A stretch of 64,000 nt of DNA from Hymenobacter swuensis DY53 (lineage in GTDB: Bacteria; Bacteroidota; Bacteroidia; Cytophagales; Hymenobacteraceae). The stretch is taken from the NCBI RefSeq assembly GCF_000576555.1, contig NZ_CP007145.1, forward strand, positions 248,001-312,000. The letters run 5' to 3'. Both the position numbers and the translations under genes were made by a program. A model generated the notes under the pieces. That model had not been told where the DNA came from. It did not search any database and saw nothing but the letters and a program-made list of their open reading frames with translations. Below are positions 1 through 7,905 of this stretch, in pieces; position 1 is the first letter of the stretch, and the number at the start of each line of letters is the position of its first letter.

Positions 1-2406
1 GAAGGATGAAATGCCGTAGATGATGCCGAAATTGACGGTTTTGGCTTTGCGGCGCATCTCGCTGTCTACCTCACTGAGCGGCACCTTGAACACCTTGCTC
101 GCCGTGCTGGTGTGAATATCGAGGCCCTGGCGAAAAGCTTCAATCATGGTCTTGTCGCCCGAAAAATCAGCCATGATGCGCAGCTCCACCTGCGAGTAGT
201 CGGCGGCCAGCAGTACGTGGCCGGCGTCGCGGGGCACGAAGGCCTTGCGGATTTCGCGGCCCTTCTCGGTGCGAATGGGAATGTTCTGCAGGTTGGGGTT
301 GGTGCTGCTGAGGCGGCCGGTGGCTGTTACTGCCTGGTTGAAGCTGGTGTGCACGCGGCCATCCAGCTCGCACACCAGCTGGGGCAGCGCCTCCACGTAG
401 GTGCTGCGCAGCTTAGTGAGTTGGCGGTATTCCAGAATCAGGGCAGCAATGGGCGCGTCGGCGGCCAGCTGGCTCAGGATTTCCTCGCCGGTGGCATACT
501 GGCCGGTTTTCGTCTTCTTGATTTTGCCCCGGCCCAGGTCCATCTTATCAAAGAGCACCTCACCCAGCTGTTTCGGTGAGCCAATATTGAATTCCTGACC
601 AGCCTCCAAGAAAATCTGCTTCTCAATATCTACAATGTAGCCCTGCAGCTCAGCTGAATACTCGCCCATAGCCGAGGAGTCGATTTTCACGCCCTCGTAC
701 TCGATATCGGCCAGTACCGGCACCAGCGGGTTTTCCACCTCGTTGAGCAAATCCAGCAGGCCCACTTCCTTCAGCATGGGCTCAAACACGTGCTTGAGCT
801 GCAGGGTCACGTCGGCATCCTCGCAGGCGTAGTCCGACACCTCAGCCGGGGGCAGGTCGGCCATGGTTTTCTGGTTTTTGCCTTTGGGGCCGATCAACTC
901 CGTGATGCTAACGGGCGTGTAGTGCAGGTAGGTCTCGGCCAGCACATCCATGTTGTGGCGCATGTCGGGCTCCAGCAGGTAGTGGGCCAGCATGGTATCG
1001 AACAGCGGCCCGCTCACCTGCACGTTATAGTGCTTGAGGATGGTGAGGTCGTACTTGATGTTCTGGCCGATTTTAAGGATGTGGGCGGCCTCGAAGAACG
1101 GGCAGAACTCATCGATGAGGGCATGGGCGGCGGCGTGGTCGTCATGCGGCACGGGCACGTAATAGGCCTCGCCGGACAGCCAGCAGAAGCTCAGGCCCAC
1201 CAGCCGCGCCGTCATGGTATCGAGGCCGGTGGTTTCGGTGTCGAAGCTTACTTCCGTTTGCAGCAGCAGGAATTCCAGCAACGACTTACGCAACTCGGGC
1301 GTGTCGATGAGGTGGTACTGGTGCGGTACGTCCTGCAGCGTCAGGCGCGGCCCGGCGGGCGCTCCAAACGAGTTGGTTTCGCCTTCCTCGGCGCCAATGG
1401 CCACGGCCGCATCGGAGCTGTTGCCAAACAAGCTGCCCTGGGCCTCGGCCACCTTCGGCCGTCGCGCCCCGCGTCCGGCGGGCGCGGCACTCACGCCTGC
1501 AGGGCTGCCGCCGCCCAGCACGCGGGCAGCCAGCTGGCGGAATTCCAGCTCTTCAAACAGCTGGCGCAGCGCCTCCGCGTCGGGCTGATCCAGCACCAGC
1601 TTATCGGCCTCAAACTCGATGGGCACATCCAGGTGGATGGTGGCCAGTTCCTTGCTCATGAGGCCCTGCTCGGCGAAGTTGCGCACGTTTTCCTGCTGCT
1701 TGCCCTTGAGCTGGTCCACGTTGGCAATCAGGTTTTCCACCGAGCCGTACTTCTGAATCAGCGCCTTGGCCGTCTTCTCACCGATGCCCGGAATGCCCGG
1801 AATGTTGTCGGAGGCGTCGCCCTGTAGGCCCAGAATGTCAATCACCTGCTCCGGCCGCTCAATTTCAAAGCGCTGCAGCACATGCGCCACATCCAGAATT
1901 TCGGCAGCGTTGCCCATAAAGGCCGGCCGGTAGATTTTGATGCAGTCGGTGACCAGCTGGCAGTAGTCCTTGTCGGGGGTCATCATGAATACCTCCCCGA
2001 AACCCTGCGCCTCGGCGCGGCGGGCCAGCGTACCAATCACGTCGTCGGCCTCAAAGCCTTCCACCATCAGAATAGGAATGTGGAAGGCTTTGATGATCTG
2101 CTTGATATAAGGAATAGCCAGACCGATGTCCTCGGGCATGGCCTGGCGCTGGGCTTTGTACTCGGCGTACTGCTCGTGACGGAAGGTCTTCTTGGCCGCG
2201 TCGAACGCCACCCCAATGTGAGTGGGCTTTTCCTTCTGCAGCACTTCCACCAGCGTGTTGGTGAAGCCCAGTATGGCCCCGGTATTAAGGCCCTTGGAGT
2301 TTACGCGCGGGTTCTTACTGAACGCGAAGTGGGCGCGGTAAATCAGGGCGAAGGCGTCGAGCAGGAAAAGCTTATGGGGCTGGTTGGCGGGGGCGTTGGG
2401 AGTCAT
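1..2406 (-). CDS. polA: DNA polymerase I, 5' part (gene runs off the left edge)
   Basis: 802 codons are present, read leftward from an ATG at 2406; the C-terminal part of the polymerase domain lies outside the window (the family is usually about 930 residues). The N-terminal 300 residues form the 5'-3' exonuclease, opening with LLDAFALIYRAHF and including DASDNIPGIPGIGEKTA. The 3'-5' proofreading domain looks active: DTETTG at 389-394, GQNIKYDL and YACEDAD supply the DEDDy acidic residues. Polymerase motif A, LLAADYSQVELR, has its Asp near residue 736, and motif B, RRKAKTVNFGIIYG, ends the visible part. It replaces RNA primers and fills gaps in repair. The sequence TACCTTCG lies just before the ATG and resembles a -7 box. 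Confidence 0.97.
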   Translation of the reverse strand, partial: MTPNAPANQPHKLFLLDAFALIYRAHFAFSKNPRVNSKGLNTGAILGFTNTLVEVLQKEKPTHIGVAFDAAKKTFRHEQYAEYKAQRQAMPEDIGLAIPYIKQIIKAFHIPILMVEGFEADDVIGTLARRAEAQGFGEVFMMTPDKDYCQLVTDCIKIYRPAFMGNAAEILDVAHVLQRFEIERPEQVIDILGLQGDASDNIPGIPGIGEKTAKALIQKYGSVENLIANVDQLKGKQQENVRNFAEQGLMSKELATIHLDVPIEFEADKLVLDQPDAEALRQLFEELEFRQLAARVLGGGSPAGVSAAPAGRGARRPKVAEAQGSLFGNSSDAAVAIGAEEGETNSFGAPAGPRLTLQDVPHQYHLIDTPELRKSLLEFLLLQTEVSFDTETTGLDTMTARLVGLSFCWLSGEAYYVPVPHDDHAAAHALIDEFCPFFEAAHILKIGQNIKYDLTILKHYNVQVSGPLFDTMLAHYLLEPDMRHNMDVLAETYLHYTPVSITELIGPKGKNQKTMADLPPAEVSDYACEDADVTLQLKHVFEPMLKEVGLLDLLNEVENPLVPVLADIEYEGVKIDSSAMGEYSAELQGYIVDIEKQIFLEAGQEFNIGSPKQLGEVLFDKMDLGRGKIKKTKTGQYATGEEILSQLAADAPIAALILEYRQLTKLRSTYVEALPQLVCELDGRVHTSFNQAVTATGRLSSTNPNLQNIPIRTEKGREIRKAFVPRDAGHVLLAADYSQVELRIMADFSGDKTMIEAFRQGLDIHTSTASKVFKVPLSEVDSEMRRKAKTVNFGIIYGISSF

Positions 2407-2544
2407 GGAGGCGAAGGTACGGAAGGCAACGGGGCCGGGCCATAGCAACCAGCGGCTCGCTACCGGTGTTACGAAACTTCGGCCGCTGTTGCCGGCGTAC
2501 AGCCGAAAATCTGCTCCAGTAGCCCCGGGGTTTGTTGTTTCTTT

Positions 2545-3181
2545 GTGCTTATACTACTTCTCTCCCGTACGCTGACCGGCTTGCTGCTGATTGCGCCAAC
2601 TGTTTTAGCGCAGAATGCTACCCTGCGTCCTGCCGCGCCGGAACACGCCCGACAGGTAGCCGTCTTCCAGCAGGAACTCAACACAGAATACTAGGACTCC
2701 ACCCGTACGCCTCTGTTGCGCGCCGCCCGCACCACGTTTGCGGGCCTGCCGTTCTATCCGGTTAATTACGCGGCCTGCGTGGAAGCCCGTTTCATACCCG
2801 ATTCTCTGGGAGCTCCTTTCCAGATGCCAACCAGCACTACCCGCCGCCCGCTCTACCGCAAGTATGATACGCTGGAATTCGTGCTTGAGGGCAAACCGCA
2901 ACGACTGGTCGTGCACCAGAGCCTAGATTTGCTGCAGAGTAAAGAATACAGCGACTATCTGTTTGGGCCTTGCATAGAACGCACCAACGGCCATGGGAGC
3001 TACGGGGGCGGCCGCTACATTGAACTACGTCGGGGCCAGATCAAAACGGCCGCGTCCTACTCGACTTCAACTGGGCTTATAACCCCTATTGCGCTTATGG
3101 TGGTACCTGCTCTGTCCCGTGCCTCCCCCGGAATACCGGCTGGCGTTAGTAGTGAAAGCGGGTGTGATGAGCAACCAGTAA
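2545..3181 (+). pseudogene. Decayed DUF1684 family secreted protein gene
   Basis: Joined across three frames, this stretch spells a DUF1684 protein, a conserved Bacteroidota family of unknown role that is usually secreted. A GTG at 2545 would begin a hydrophobic leader ending PTVLAQ. An in-frame TAG interrupts it at 2692-2694. The next block reads PFQMPTSTTRRPLYRKY, HQSLDLLQSKEYSDYLF and YGGGRYIELR. After about 3040 the similarity moves to another frame (LLDFNWAYNPYCAY, from 3054), and then near 3120, in a run of five C, to a third (PPEYRLALVVKAGV, stop 3179-3181). One nonsense codon and two frameshifts make a functional product unlikely. The exact start is uncertain. Confidence 0.8.
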
Positions 3182-3224
3182 GCTGCTCGAACATCGGCCT
3201 GAACCCGTGCGTACGCTCAAGCCT

Positions 3225-3839
3225 ATGCGCTATATTTCCCTCGACCTTGAAACCTCTGGCGGCAACCCGCTGCGCCACCAGATCCTGGAACTGGCCGCCG
3301 TGGTGGAAGATACCCGCCACCTGAGGCCGCTGCCGGAACTGCCATATTTCCGGCGGGTGGTGCAGCACCCGGAGCTGACCGGTACGGCCGGCGCACTGGC
3401 CCTAAATGCCGGCTTGCTGCAGGAGTTGGCCCGAAAAGAGCCCAATCCCGAACTATGCACGCCCCAAGAGCTGCTGCCGCAACTGCGGGGGTTTCTGCTG
3501 GCCCAGGGCTTTAAGTCAGACAAAAAAGACTGCGTAGCCGTGACAATGGCCGGCAAGAACATTGCGTCGTTTGACCTGGGTTTCCTGCGTGAATTGCCCG
3601 GTTACGGCACCCTGATGCGCGCCGAGCCCGCCATGCTCGACCCGGCCGCCTTCTACCTCAACTGGCGCAAAGACACACGCCTGCCCACCATGCAGATCTG
3701 CAAGGCCCGCGCTGGTTTCGAGGATACTACGGTAGCCCACCAGGCCTTGGCCGACGCGCTGGATGTGGTGCAGTTGCTAAGGCCGTTTTACGCTTTACCC
3801 GTGTACCAGCAAGTGCCGGCCAACGGAAAAGAAGAATAA
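3225..3839 (+). CDS. DnaQ-like DEDDh 3'-5' exonuclease
   Basis: 204 residues. The expected acidic motifs are in order: DLETSG near residues 7-12, SFDLGFL in the middle, and HQALADALD near the C-terminus, giving a DEDDh active site with catalytic His. This family removes nucleotides from 3' ends of DNA or RNA using two metal ions. The protein is a single catalytic domain, so it could be a stand-alone proofreading or repair exonuclease or an oligoribonuclease-like enzyme; the substrate cannot be read from the sequence. I chose the ATG at 3225 because DLETSG then lies near the N-terminus; a GTG at 3207 would add six residues. The gene follows the DUF1684 pseudogene by 43 bases. Confidence 0.85.
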   Translation: MRYISLDLETSGGNPLRHQILELAAVVEDTRHLRPLPELPYFRRVVQHPELTGTAGALALNAGLLQELARKEPNPELCTPQELLPQLRGFLLAQGFKSDKKDCVAVTMAGKNIASFDLGFLRELPGYGTLMRAEPAMLDPAAFYLNWRKDTRLPTMQICKARAGFEDTTVAHQALADALDVVQLLRPFYALPVYQQVPANGKEE

Positions 3840-3841
3840 AA

Positions 3842-3868
3842 AAAGGCCCGGAGAACGTCCGGGCCTTT
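3842..3868. terminator. Bidirectional rho-independent terminator
   Basis: Perfect 11-bp stem (AAAGGCCCGGA against TCCGGGCCTTT) with a 5-base loop and flanking A and T runs. It lies between the convergent exonuclease gene and TPM gene and can serve both strands. Confidence 0.85.
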
Positions 3869-3893
3869 AGAGTTGCTGCAGATAAGGGAGACT

Positions 3894-4724
3894 TTACCAG
3901 TCGCCGGAGGCACCGCCGCCGCCGGAGCTACCGCCCCCGAAACCGCCGAAGCCGCCCCCGCCACCGCCACCGCCAAATCCGCCACCGCCACCGCCGAATA
4001 CGCCCCGGCCGCCGCTGAAGTCGCCGAAGATAATGGGCGGAATCATGGCGCCGCCGAAGCCCCGGTTGCGCCGGCCGCCTGAGCTGCCGCCGCCCCGGTT
4101 TCGGAGCAGGATAATCAGTAGCAACGCCCCGATAACCACCCAGAACATCCAGCCCCCGCCGCTGTCGTCCGAGGAGGAGCGACGGGAGCGGGGCTGAGTA
4201 GCGGGGTCGGCTTTGTATTCGCCTTTGGCCAGTGCAATGAGCTGGTCGGTGGCGCGGTCAAGTCCTTCGTAATAGCGGTTTTCCTTGAAGGCCGGCGTAA
4301 GCGTACTGGTGATAATGCGCTTGGCCAAGGCGTCCGGAATGGCTCCTTCCAGGCCGTAGCCGGGCTGAATCCGGACTTTGCGTTCCTGCTTGGCAATAAG
4401 AATCAGGACGCCGTTGTTGTTGTTTTTCTGGCCGATACCCCACGTCTCGTAGAGCTGTTGGGCATAACCGGCAATTTCGTAGTCGCCGAGTGTGGGAATG
4501 GTCACCACCGCAATCTGCGACGAGGTGGAGTCGTTGTAAGCCACCAGCTTGCGCTCCAGCTGAGCCACTTCATCAGGGCGCAGCAGGCCCGCTAGGTCGT
4601 TGACCAGGCGGGGCGGGTTGGGGCGGGGCGGCACGTTCTGGGCCAGAGCCGCTAGTTGCAGCAGCAACAGACAGGCTGCCAGTAGCCAGCTCCGTCGGAG
4701 CGAAAAATGGAACAGGTGCTTCAT
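3894..4724 (-). CDS. TPM domain protein with glycine-rich tail (YgcG-like)
   Basis: 276 residues. It has a signal peptide ending LAALAQ, then a TPM domain at about 35-165 (LVNDLAGLL, SQIAVVTIPTL, WGIGQKNNNNGVLIL and RIQPGYGLEG are typical), a transmembrane helix near 192-208, and a C-terminal tail made almost entirely of Gly with a few Phe, Ser and Asp. That arrangement is common in YgcG-type membrane proteins, which are often encoded next to LemA; their biochemical role is poorly known. The start overlaps the end of the next upstream TPM gene by four bases (ATGA), so the two are translationally coupled. The Gly tail gives low-complexity GGC-rich DNA at 3897-4075 that produces false reading frames on the other strand. 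Confidence 0.92.
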   Translation of the reverse strand: MKHLFHFSLRRSWLLAACLLLLQLAALAQNVPPRPNPPRLVNDLAGLLRPDEVAQLERKLVAYNDSTSSQIAVVTIPTLGDYEIAGYAQQLYETWGIGQKNNNNGVLILIAKQERKVRIQPGYGLEGAIPDALAKRIITSTLTPAFKENRYYEGLDRATDQLIALAKGEYKADPATQPRSRRSSSDDSGGGWMFWVVIGALLLIILLRNRGGGSSGGRRNRGFGGAMIPPIIFGDFSGGRGVFGGGGGGFGGGGGGGGFGGFGGGSSGGGGASGDW

Positions 4725-5176
4725 GGGCGTTTGGTAGCCGAATCGCCAAAGGAGATGGAGTCGTCCAGCTCGTTCTGGTCGGTTTTGGCGTCGTAGGGAA
4801 AGTAGCGGCGCAGCTGCTCGCCTACCAGCCGGATGCCTTGCTCTAGGCCATCCACGTATTTCTCGGTCCGAAAATGCTGCAACACATTCTCCTTGGCAGT
4901 TTCCCAGAAGTCATCGGGTACGGCAGAATTAATGCCCGTGTCGCCGATAACGGCGAACTGCCGGCTCTGCCAGGCCAGGTAAAACAGCACGCCGTTGCGC
5001 TGAGCCGTCCGGTGCATGCCCAGCTCCGCAAACACCTGGGCGGCGCGGTCTAGAGGCTCGGGCGTAGGACAGGTGTCTTCTAGGTGTACGCGAATTTCGC
5101 CGGAAGTACGCAGCTCGGCCTGCCGGATGGCCGCTACCAATGCTGCTTCCTGCTCAGAAGAGAGGGGGTTAGTCAT
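4721..5176 (-). CDS. TPM domain protein, short paralogue
   Basis: 151 residues, consisting of one TPM domain (LRTSGEIRVHLEDTC, RNGVLFYLAWQSRQFAVIGDTGIN, DFWETAKENVLQHF) with no signal peptide or membrane helix visible. It is the middle gene of a lemA-TPM-TPM operon and overlaps the following TPM gene by four bases. One cytosolic-looking and one membrane-anchored TPM protein behind LemA is a recurring Bacteroidota arrangement. The function is unknown; a link with membrane protein quality or envelope stress is only suggested by context. Confidence 0.9.
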   Translation of the reverse strand: MTNPLSSEQEAALVAAIRQAELRTSGEIRVHLEDTCPTPEPLDRAAQVFAELGMHRTAQRNGVLFYLAWQSRQFAVIGDTGINSAVPDDFWETAKENVLQHFRTEKYVDGLEQGIRLVGEQLRRYFPYDAKTDQNELDDSISFGDSATKRP

Positions 5177-5185
5177 AGTCAGTTG

Positions 5186-5254
5186 TCAGTTAGCAGTTGT
5201 CGGTTGTCGGTTGGCAGAACTGTTCTGCCAACTGACAACCGACAACTGACAACT
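5186..5254. repeat. Palindromic intergenic repeat, AGTTGTC family
   Basis: Nearly perfect inverted repeat centred on 5221. The inner arms TTGGCAGAAC and GTTCTGCCAA match exactly, and they continue outward through tandem copies of CAGTTGTCGGTTGTC-type units with a few mismatches, for a total stem of about 33 bp. It sits inside the lemA operon. A related palindrome lies at 26111-26218. Confidence 0.8.
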
Positions 5255-5259
5255 CAAAA

Positions 5260-5838
5260 TTAAAACTGAACGGTTGGCGCTTTCTGGGCTGCTGCGTCGG
5301 CAGCGAAGTAGGGCTTCTCGGCGAAACCGAACATGCCCGCAAACAGGTTATTCGGGAAGCTCTTAATGTACCCGTTGTAGTCGTTGGTAAGCGTGTTGAG
5401 CTTGTTGCGCTCCACATTTATGCGGTTCTCAGTACCCTCAATCTGGGCCTGCAGCTCCTGGAAGTTGGCGTTGGCTTTCAACTCAGGGTAGTTTTCCGAT
5501 ACGGCCAGCAAACGACCCAGGCCGGCACTCACCTGCGACTGGGCTTCCTGGAACTGCTTCAGGTTTTCGGGGGTCAGGTTATCGGCGTTCAACTGCACGC
5601 TGGTAGCTTTGGCTCGAGCCTCGATTACCTCCGTCAGAGTTGATTTCTCAAAGTTGGCGGCGCCTTTTACGGTGTTTACCAGGTTCGGAATTAGGTCGGA
5701 GCGGCGCTGATAGGCACTCTGCACGTTACCCACCTGGGCTTTTACCGCTTGGTCTTTGGACACCATGGAGTTGTAGCCGCACGAGGATTGCGTGAGCAGC
5801 AATACCAGGCCAGCGAAATAGAGCAGAAAACGTTTCAT
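5260..5838 (-). CDS. lemA: LemA family lipoprotein
   Basis: 192 residues. The N-terminus MKRFLLYFAGLVLLL followed by TQSSCGYN is a lipoprotein signal peptide with lipidation expected at the Cys. The rest is the helical LemA domain (QVGNVQSAYQRRSDLIPNLVNTVKG, VIEARAKATS, LLAVSENYPELKANANF). LemA proteins are membrane-associated and of unknown biochemical role. It is the first gene of the operon with the two TPM genes; an 83-base gap holding a palindromic repeat separates it from the next. No promoter of the Bacteroidota type is clear upstream. Confidence 0.95.
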   Translation of the reverse strand: MKRFLLYFAGLVLLLTQSSCGYNSMVSKDQAVKAQVGNVQSAYQRRSDLIPNLVNTVKGAANFEKSTLTEVIEARAKATSVQLNADNLTPENLKQFQEAQSQVSAGLGRLLAVSENYPELKANANFQELQAQIEGTENRINVERNKLNTLTNDYNGYIKSFPNNLFAGMFGFAEKPYFAADAAAQKAPTVQF

Positions 5839-6074
5839 GGGGAGAAAGTAAGAAAGATGAAAAAGGGAGAGGAAAAGCGTTTTTCGAGGCCGGTAGCGGC
5901 CGGGCCGCTGCGGTTTTAACGGCCGGCGGCTACAAAACGGCCGGATGCCTGTTACTGCACGTAGCCGAACCGTTGCGCTGCAAAGTACGAATTCGCGCTC
6001 CGGTAGTTGTGCCGGGCCGTGCTCCGGTGCTATTGCGTATTTTGCGCGTCGGTGCTCCCCGATTTTTCTCTCGC

Positions 6075-7076
6075 ATGAAAGCAGTTATTCCCGTAGCCGG
6101 TATCGGCTCCCGTTTACGTCCGCACACGCACACCCAGCCCAAAACCCTGGTTCCCGTTGCCGGCAACACTATTCTGGGTCACATTATTGATCGGCTGGTA
6201 GAAGCCGGCGTGCAGGAGTTTGTGTTCATCATCGGCTACCTGGGCGAGAAAGTGGAGCAGTACGTGCGCAAGCAGTACCCCGAGCTGCGGAGCACATTTG
6301 TGGTACAGGAACCGCGCGAAGGCATTGCCCACGCCCTCTGGCTGGCCCGGGAGCAGTTCCGCCACGAAGCCGATGGTATCCTGATCATGCTCGGCGACAC
6401 GATTGTGGACGTGGACCTGCCCGCCATGATGCGCACGCCCGGCAACGTGCTGGCCGTGAAGGAAGTGAAAACACCCTCCATGTTCGGGTTGGTGGAAACT
6501 TCTACTAATGGCCGCGTGACAAAGGTGGTGGAGAAGCCGCGCATCCCGAAGTCGAACTACGCCATGGTGGGCCTCTACAAGATTGCCAACGCCGACTGGC
6601 TGGCCTCGGCCCTGGAGCGCATTGTGGAGCAGGACCAGCGCACCCACGGCGAGTTTCAGCTCACGGATGCGCTGATGCTCATGATTCAGGACGGGGCCGA
6701 AATGACCACGGCCTCGGTGGATAACTGGTTTGACTGCGGCCGTAAGGAAAGCCTGCTGGAAGCCAATGCCCGCCTGCTCAACCGCCCCGAGTTCCTGAAG
6801 CGCCGCGAGTACCCCGAGTTTCCCGATACCATCATCATCCCGCCCGTCAGCATCGGCAAGGACTGCCAGATTAGCGGGTCCATCATCGGCCCCAACGTAG
6901 CCATCGGCGACCGGACCATCGTCAAGAACACCATCCTGACCGACTCCATCATCGGCTCTTACTCGGAGCTGCGCTCCGCCGTGATGCACGACTGCATCGT
7001 GGGCTCCGACGCCCTGTTCCGTGGCACCCGCCACAGCCTCAACATCGGCGACAACACGGAAATCGACTACAGCTAG
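6075..7076 (+). CDS. Sugar-phosphate nucleotidyltransferase with beta-helix tail
   Basis: 333 residues. The NTP-transferase fold opens with MKAVIPVAGIGSRLRPHT, a variant of the GxGxRxxP nucleotide-binding loop, followed by TQPKTLVPVAG, GIAHALWLA, MLGDTIVD, VVEKP and the DNWFDCGRKESLLEAN region. From about residue 255 hexapeptide-like repeats appear (IIPPVSIG, ISGSIIGPNVAIGDRTIVKNT). It should activate a sugar 1-phosphate as an NDP-sugar for surface glycans. Its overall layout resembles archaeal-type glucose-1-phosphate thymidylyltransferases, but the base and sugar cannot be assigned. I chose the ATG at 6075 because the nucleotide loop must be N-terminal; the in-frame extension upstream has no homology-like features. 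Confidence 0.9.
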   Translation: MKAVIPVAGIGSRLRPHTHTQPKTLVPVAGNTILGHIIDRLVEAGVQEFVFIIGYLGEKVEQYVRKQYPELRSTFVVQEPREGIAHALWLAREQFRHEADGILIMLGDTIVDVDLPAMMRTPGNVLAVKEVKTPSMFGLVETSTNGRVTKVVEKPRIPKSNYAMVGLYKIANADWLASALERIVEQDQRTHGEFQLTDALMLMIQDGAEMTTASVDNWFDCGRKESLLEANARLLNRPEFLKRREYPEFPDTIIIPPVSIGKDCQISGSIIGPNVAIGDRTIVKNTILTDSIIGSYSELRSAVMHDCIVGSDALFRGTRHSLNIGDNTEIDYS

Positions 7077-7084
7077 GTGCCGTT

Positions 7085-7813
7085 ATGTTTGATTCCCTGA
7101 GAAAACTGTTTGGCTCTGCGGCCAACAAAGCCACCGACCAGCAACCGGCCTCGCTTATACAAGAGGAGACCATGACGGATGAGTTTCGCCAGCGAGTTAA
7201 AACGGAATCTGAGGCGAAAGTGCTGGCTCTTGATGGGCGAATCTGTGACTGGCTACCGCTTCTGGACGCGCCAGAAATACGCGGAATAGAAGGGATAAGG
7301 GCGCGCATGAGTGTGCTGAACGCACTTATCAATATTTCTTTTCAGGCGCCCGTAGCTGTCATTGAAAAGTGGCTTACGCAGGAGAACTTGCTGGCCTATC
7401 TGTCGCCGGATGAGGCTGCTATATTGACAAAGACCAATAAGCAGCTGACGGAGCAGGAGCTAGCGAACCTGCGCTGGAATCTGGAAAGCCTGTGGGCCAT
7501 GATGTGGGCCACGCAAATGGTATCTGAACTGGACCCTGTAAAGTGGTGCGGCGACAATATGGCGTCGTTGTTACCTAACCTGGAACAGGGGCAAACCAAC
7601 GAGAAACTAACAGGACTGCAGAACCTAAGATCAGCGGCTGAGCTATACCGAATGCTGGACTTTTACTATCGTCTGCATTGGTATTGCGTGGATGAGCGGC
7701 TACACGGTCGGGCCGCCAATGTATCAGAATCTTTGGTGTATGAGCGGCGGAAAGCACTGGAGTGGATTTACAACAATCAGTATGAGTGGGATGATGTAGA
7801 AATGAGCACTTAG
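7085..7813 (+). CDS. DUF4272 domain protein
   Basis: 242 residues, soluble and mostly helical. The C-terminal pattern ERRKALEWIYN followed by WDDVEMST, with the central LRWNLESLWAMMWATQMVSEL, is typical of DUF4272, a family without known function. The first 30 residues are low-complexity and polar. An internal ATG at 7172 (MTDEFRQ) is an alternative start. It begins eight bases after the nucleotidyltransferase stop, so the two are probably co-transcribed. Its base composition is visibly more AT-rich than that neighbour, which hints at a different origin. Confidence 0.75.
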   Translation: MFDSLRKLFGSAANKATDQQPASLIQEETMTDEFRQRVKTESEAKVLALDGRICDWLPLLDAPEIRGIEGIRARMSVLNALINISFQAPVAVIEKWLTQENLLAYLSPDEAAILTKTNKQLTEQELANLRWNLESLWAMMWATQMVSELDPVKWCGDNMASLLPNLEQGQTNEKLTGLQNLRSAAELYRMLDFYYRLHWYCVDERLHGRAANVSESLVYERRKALEWIYNNQYEWDDVEMST

Positions 7814-7905
7814 CGGCTTTTCTATCAAAACAGGACTATACCAGATTCGGGACAACTTCACCGTTCATGTATCCGCTGAGGGCAGATTGTCGTTACTTTA
7901 GCCCG

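Noticed and set aside
3873..4082. Ala/Thr-rich plus-strand frame near the TPM gene
   Set aside because: It is the reverse reading of the Gly-rich tail of the TPM protein.
7894..7901. TACTTTAG as promoter of the 7.9-19.9 kb cluster
   Set aside because: It differs from the consensus in one base, has no -33 partner, and lies only five bases before the ATG.
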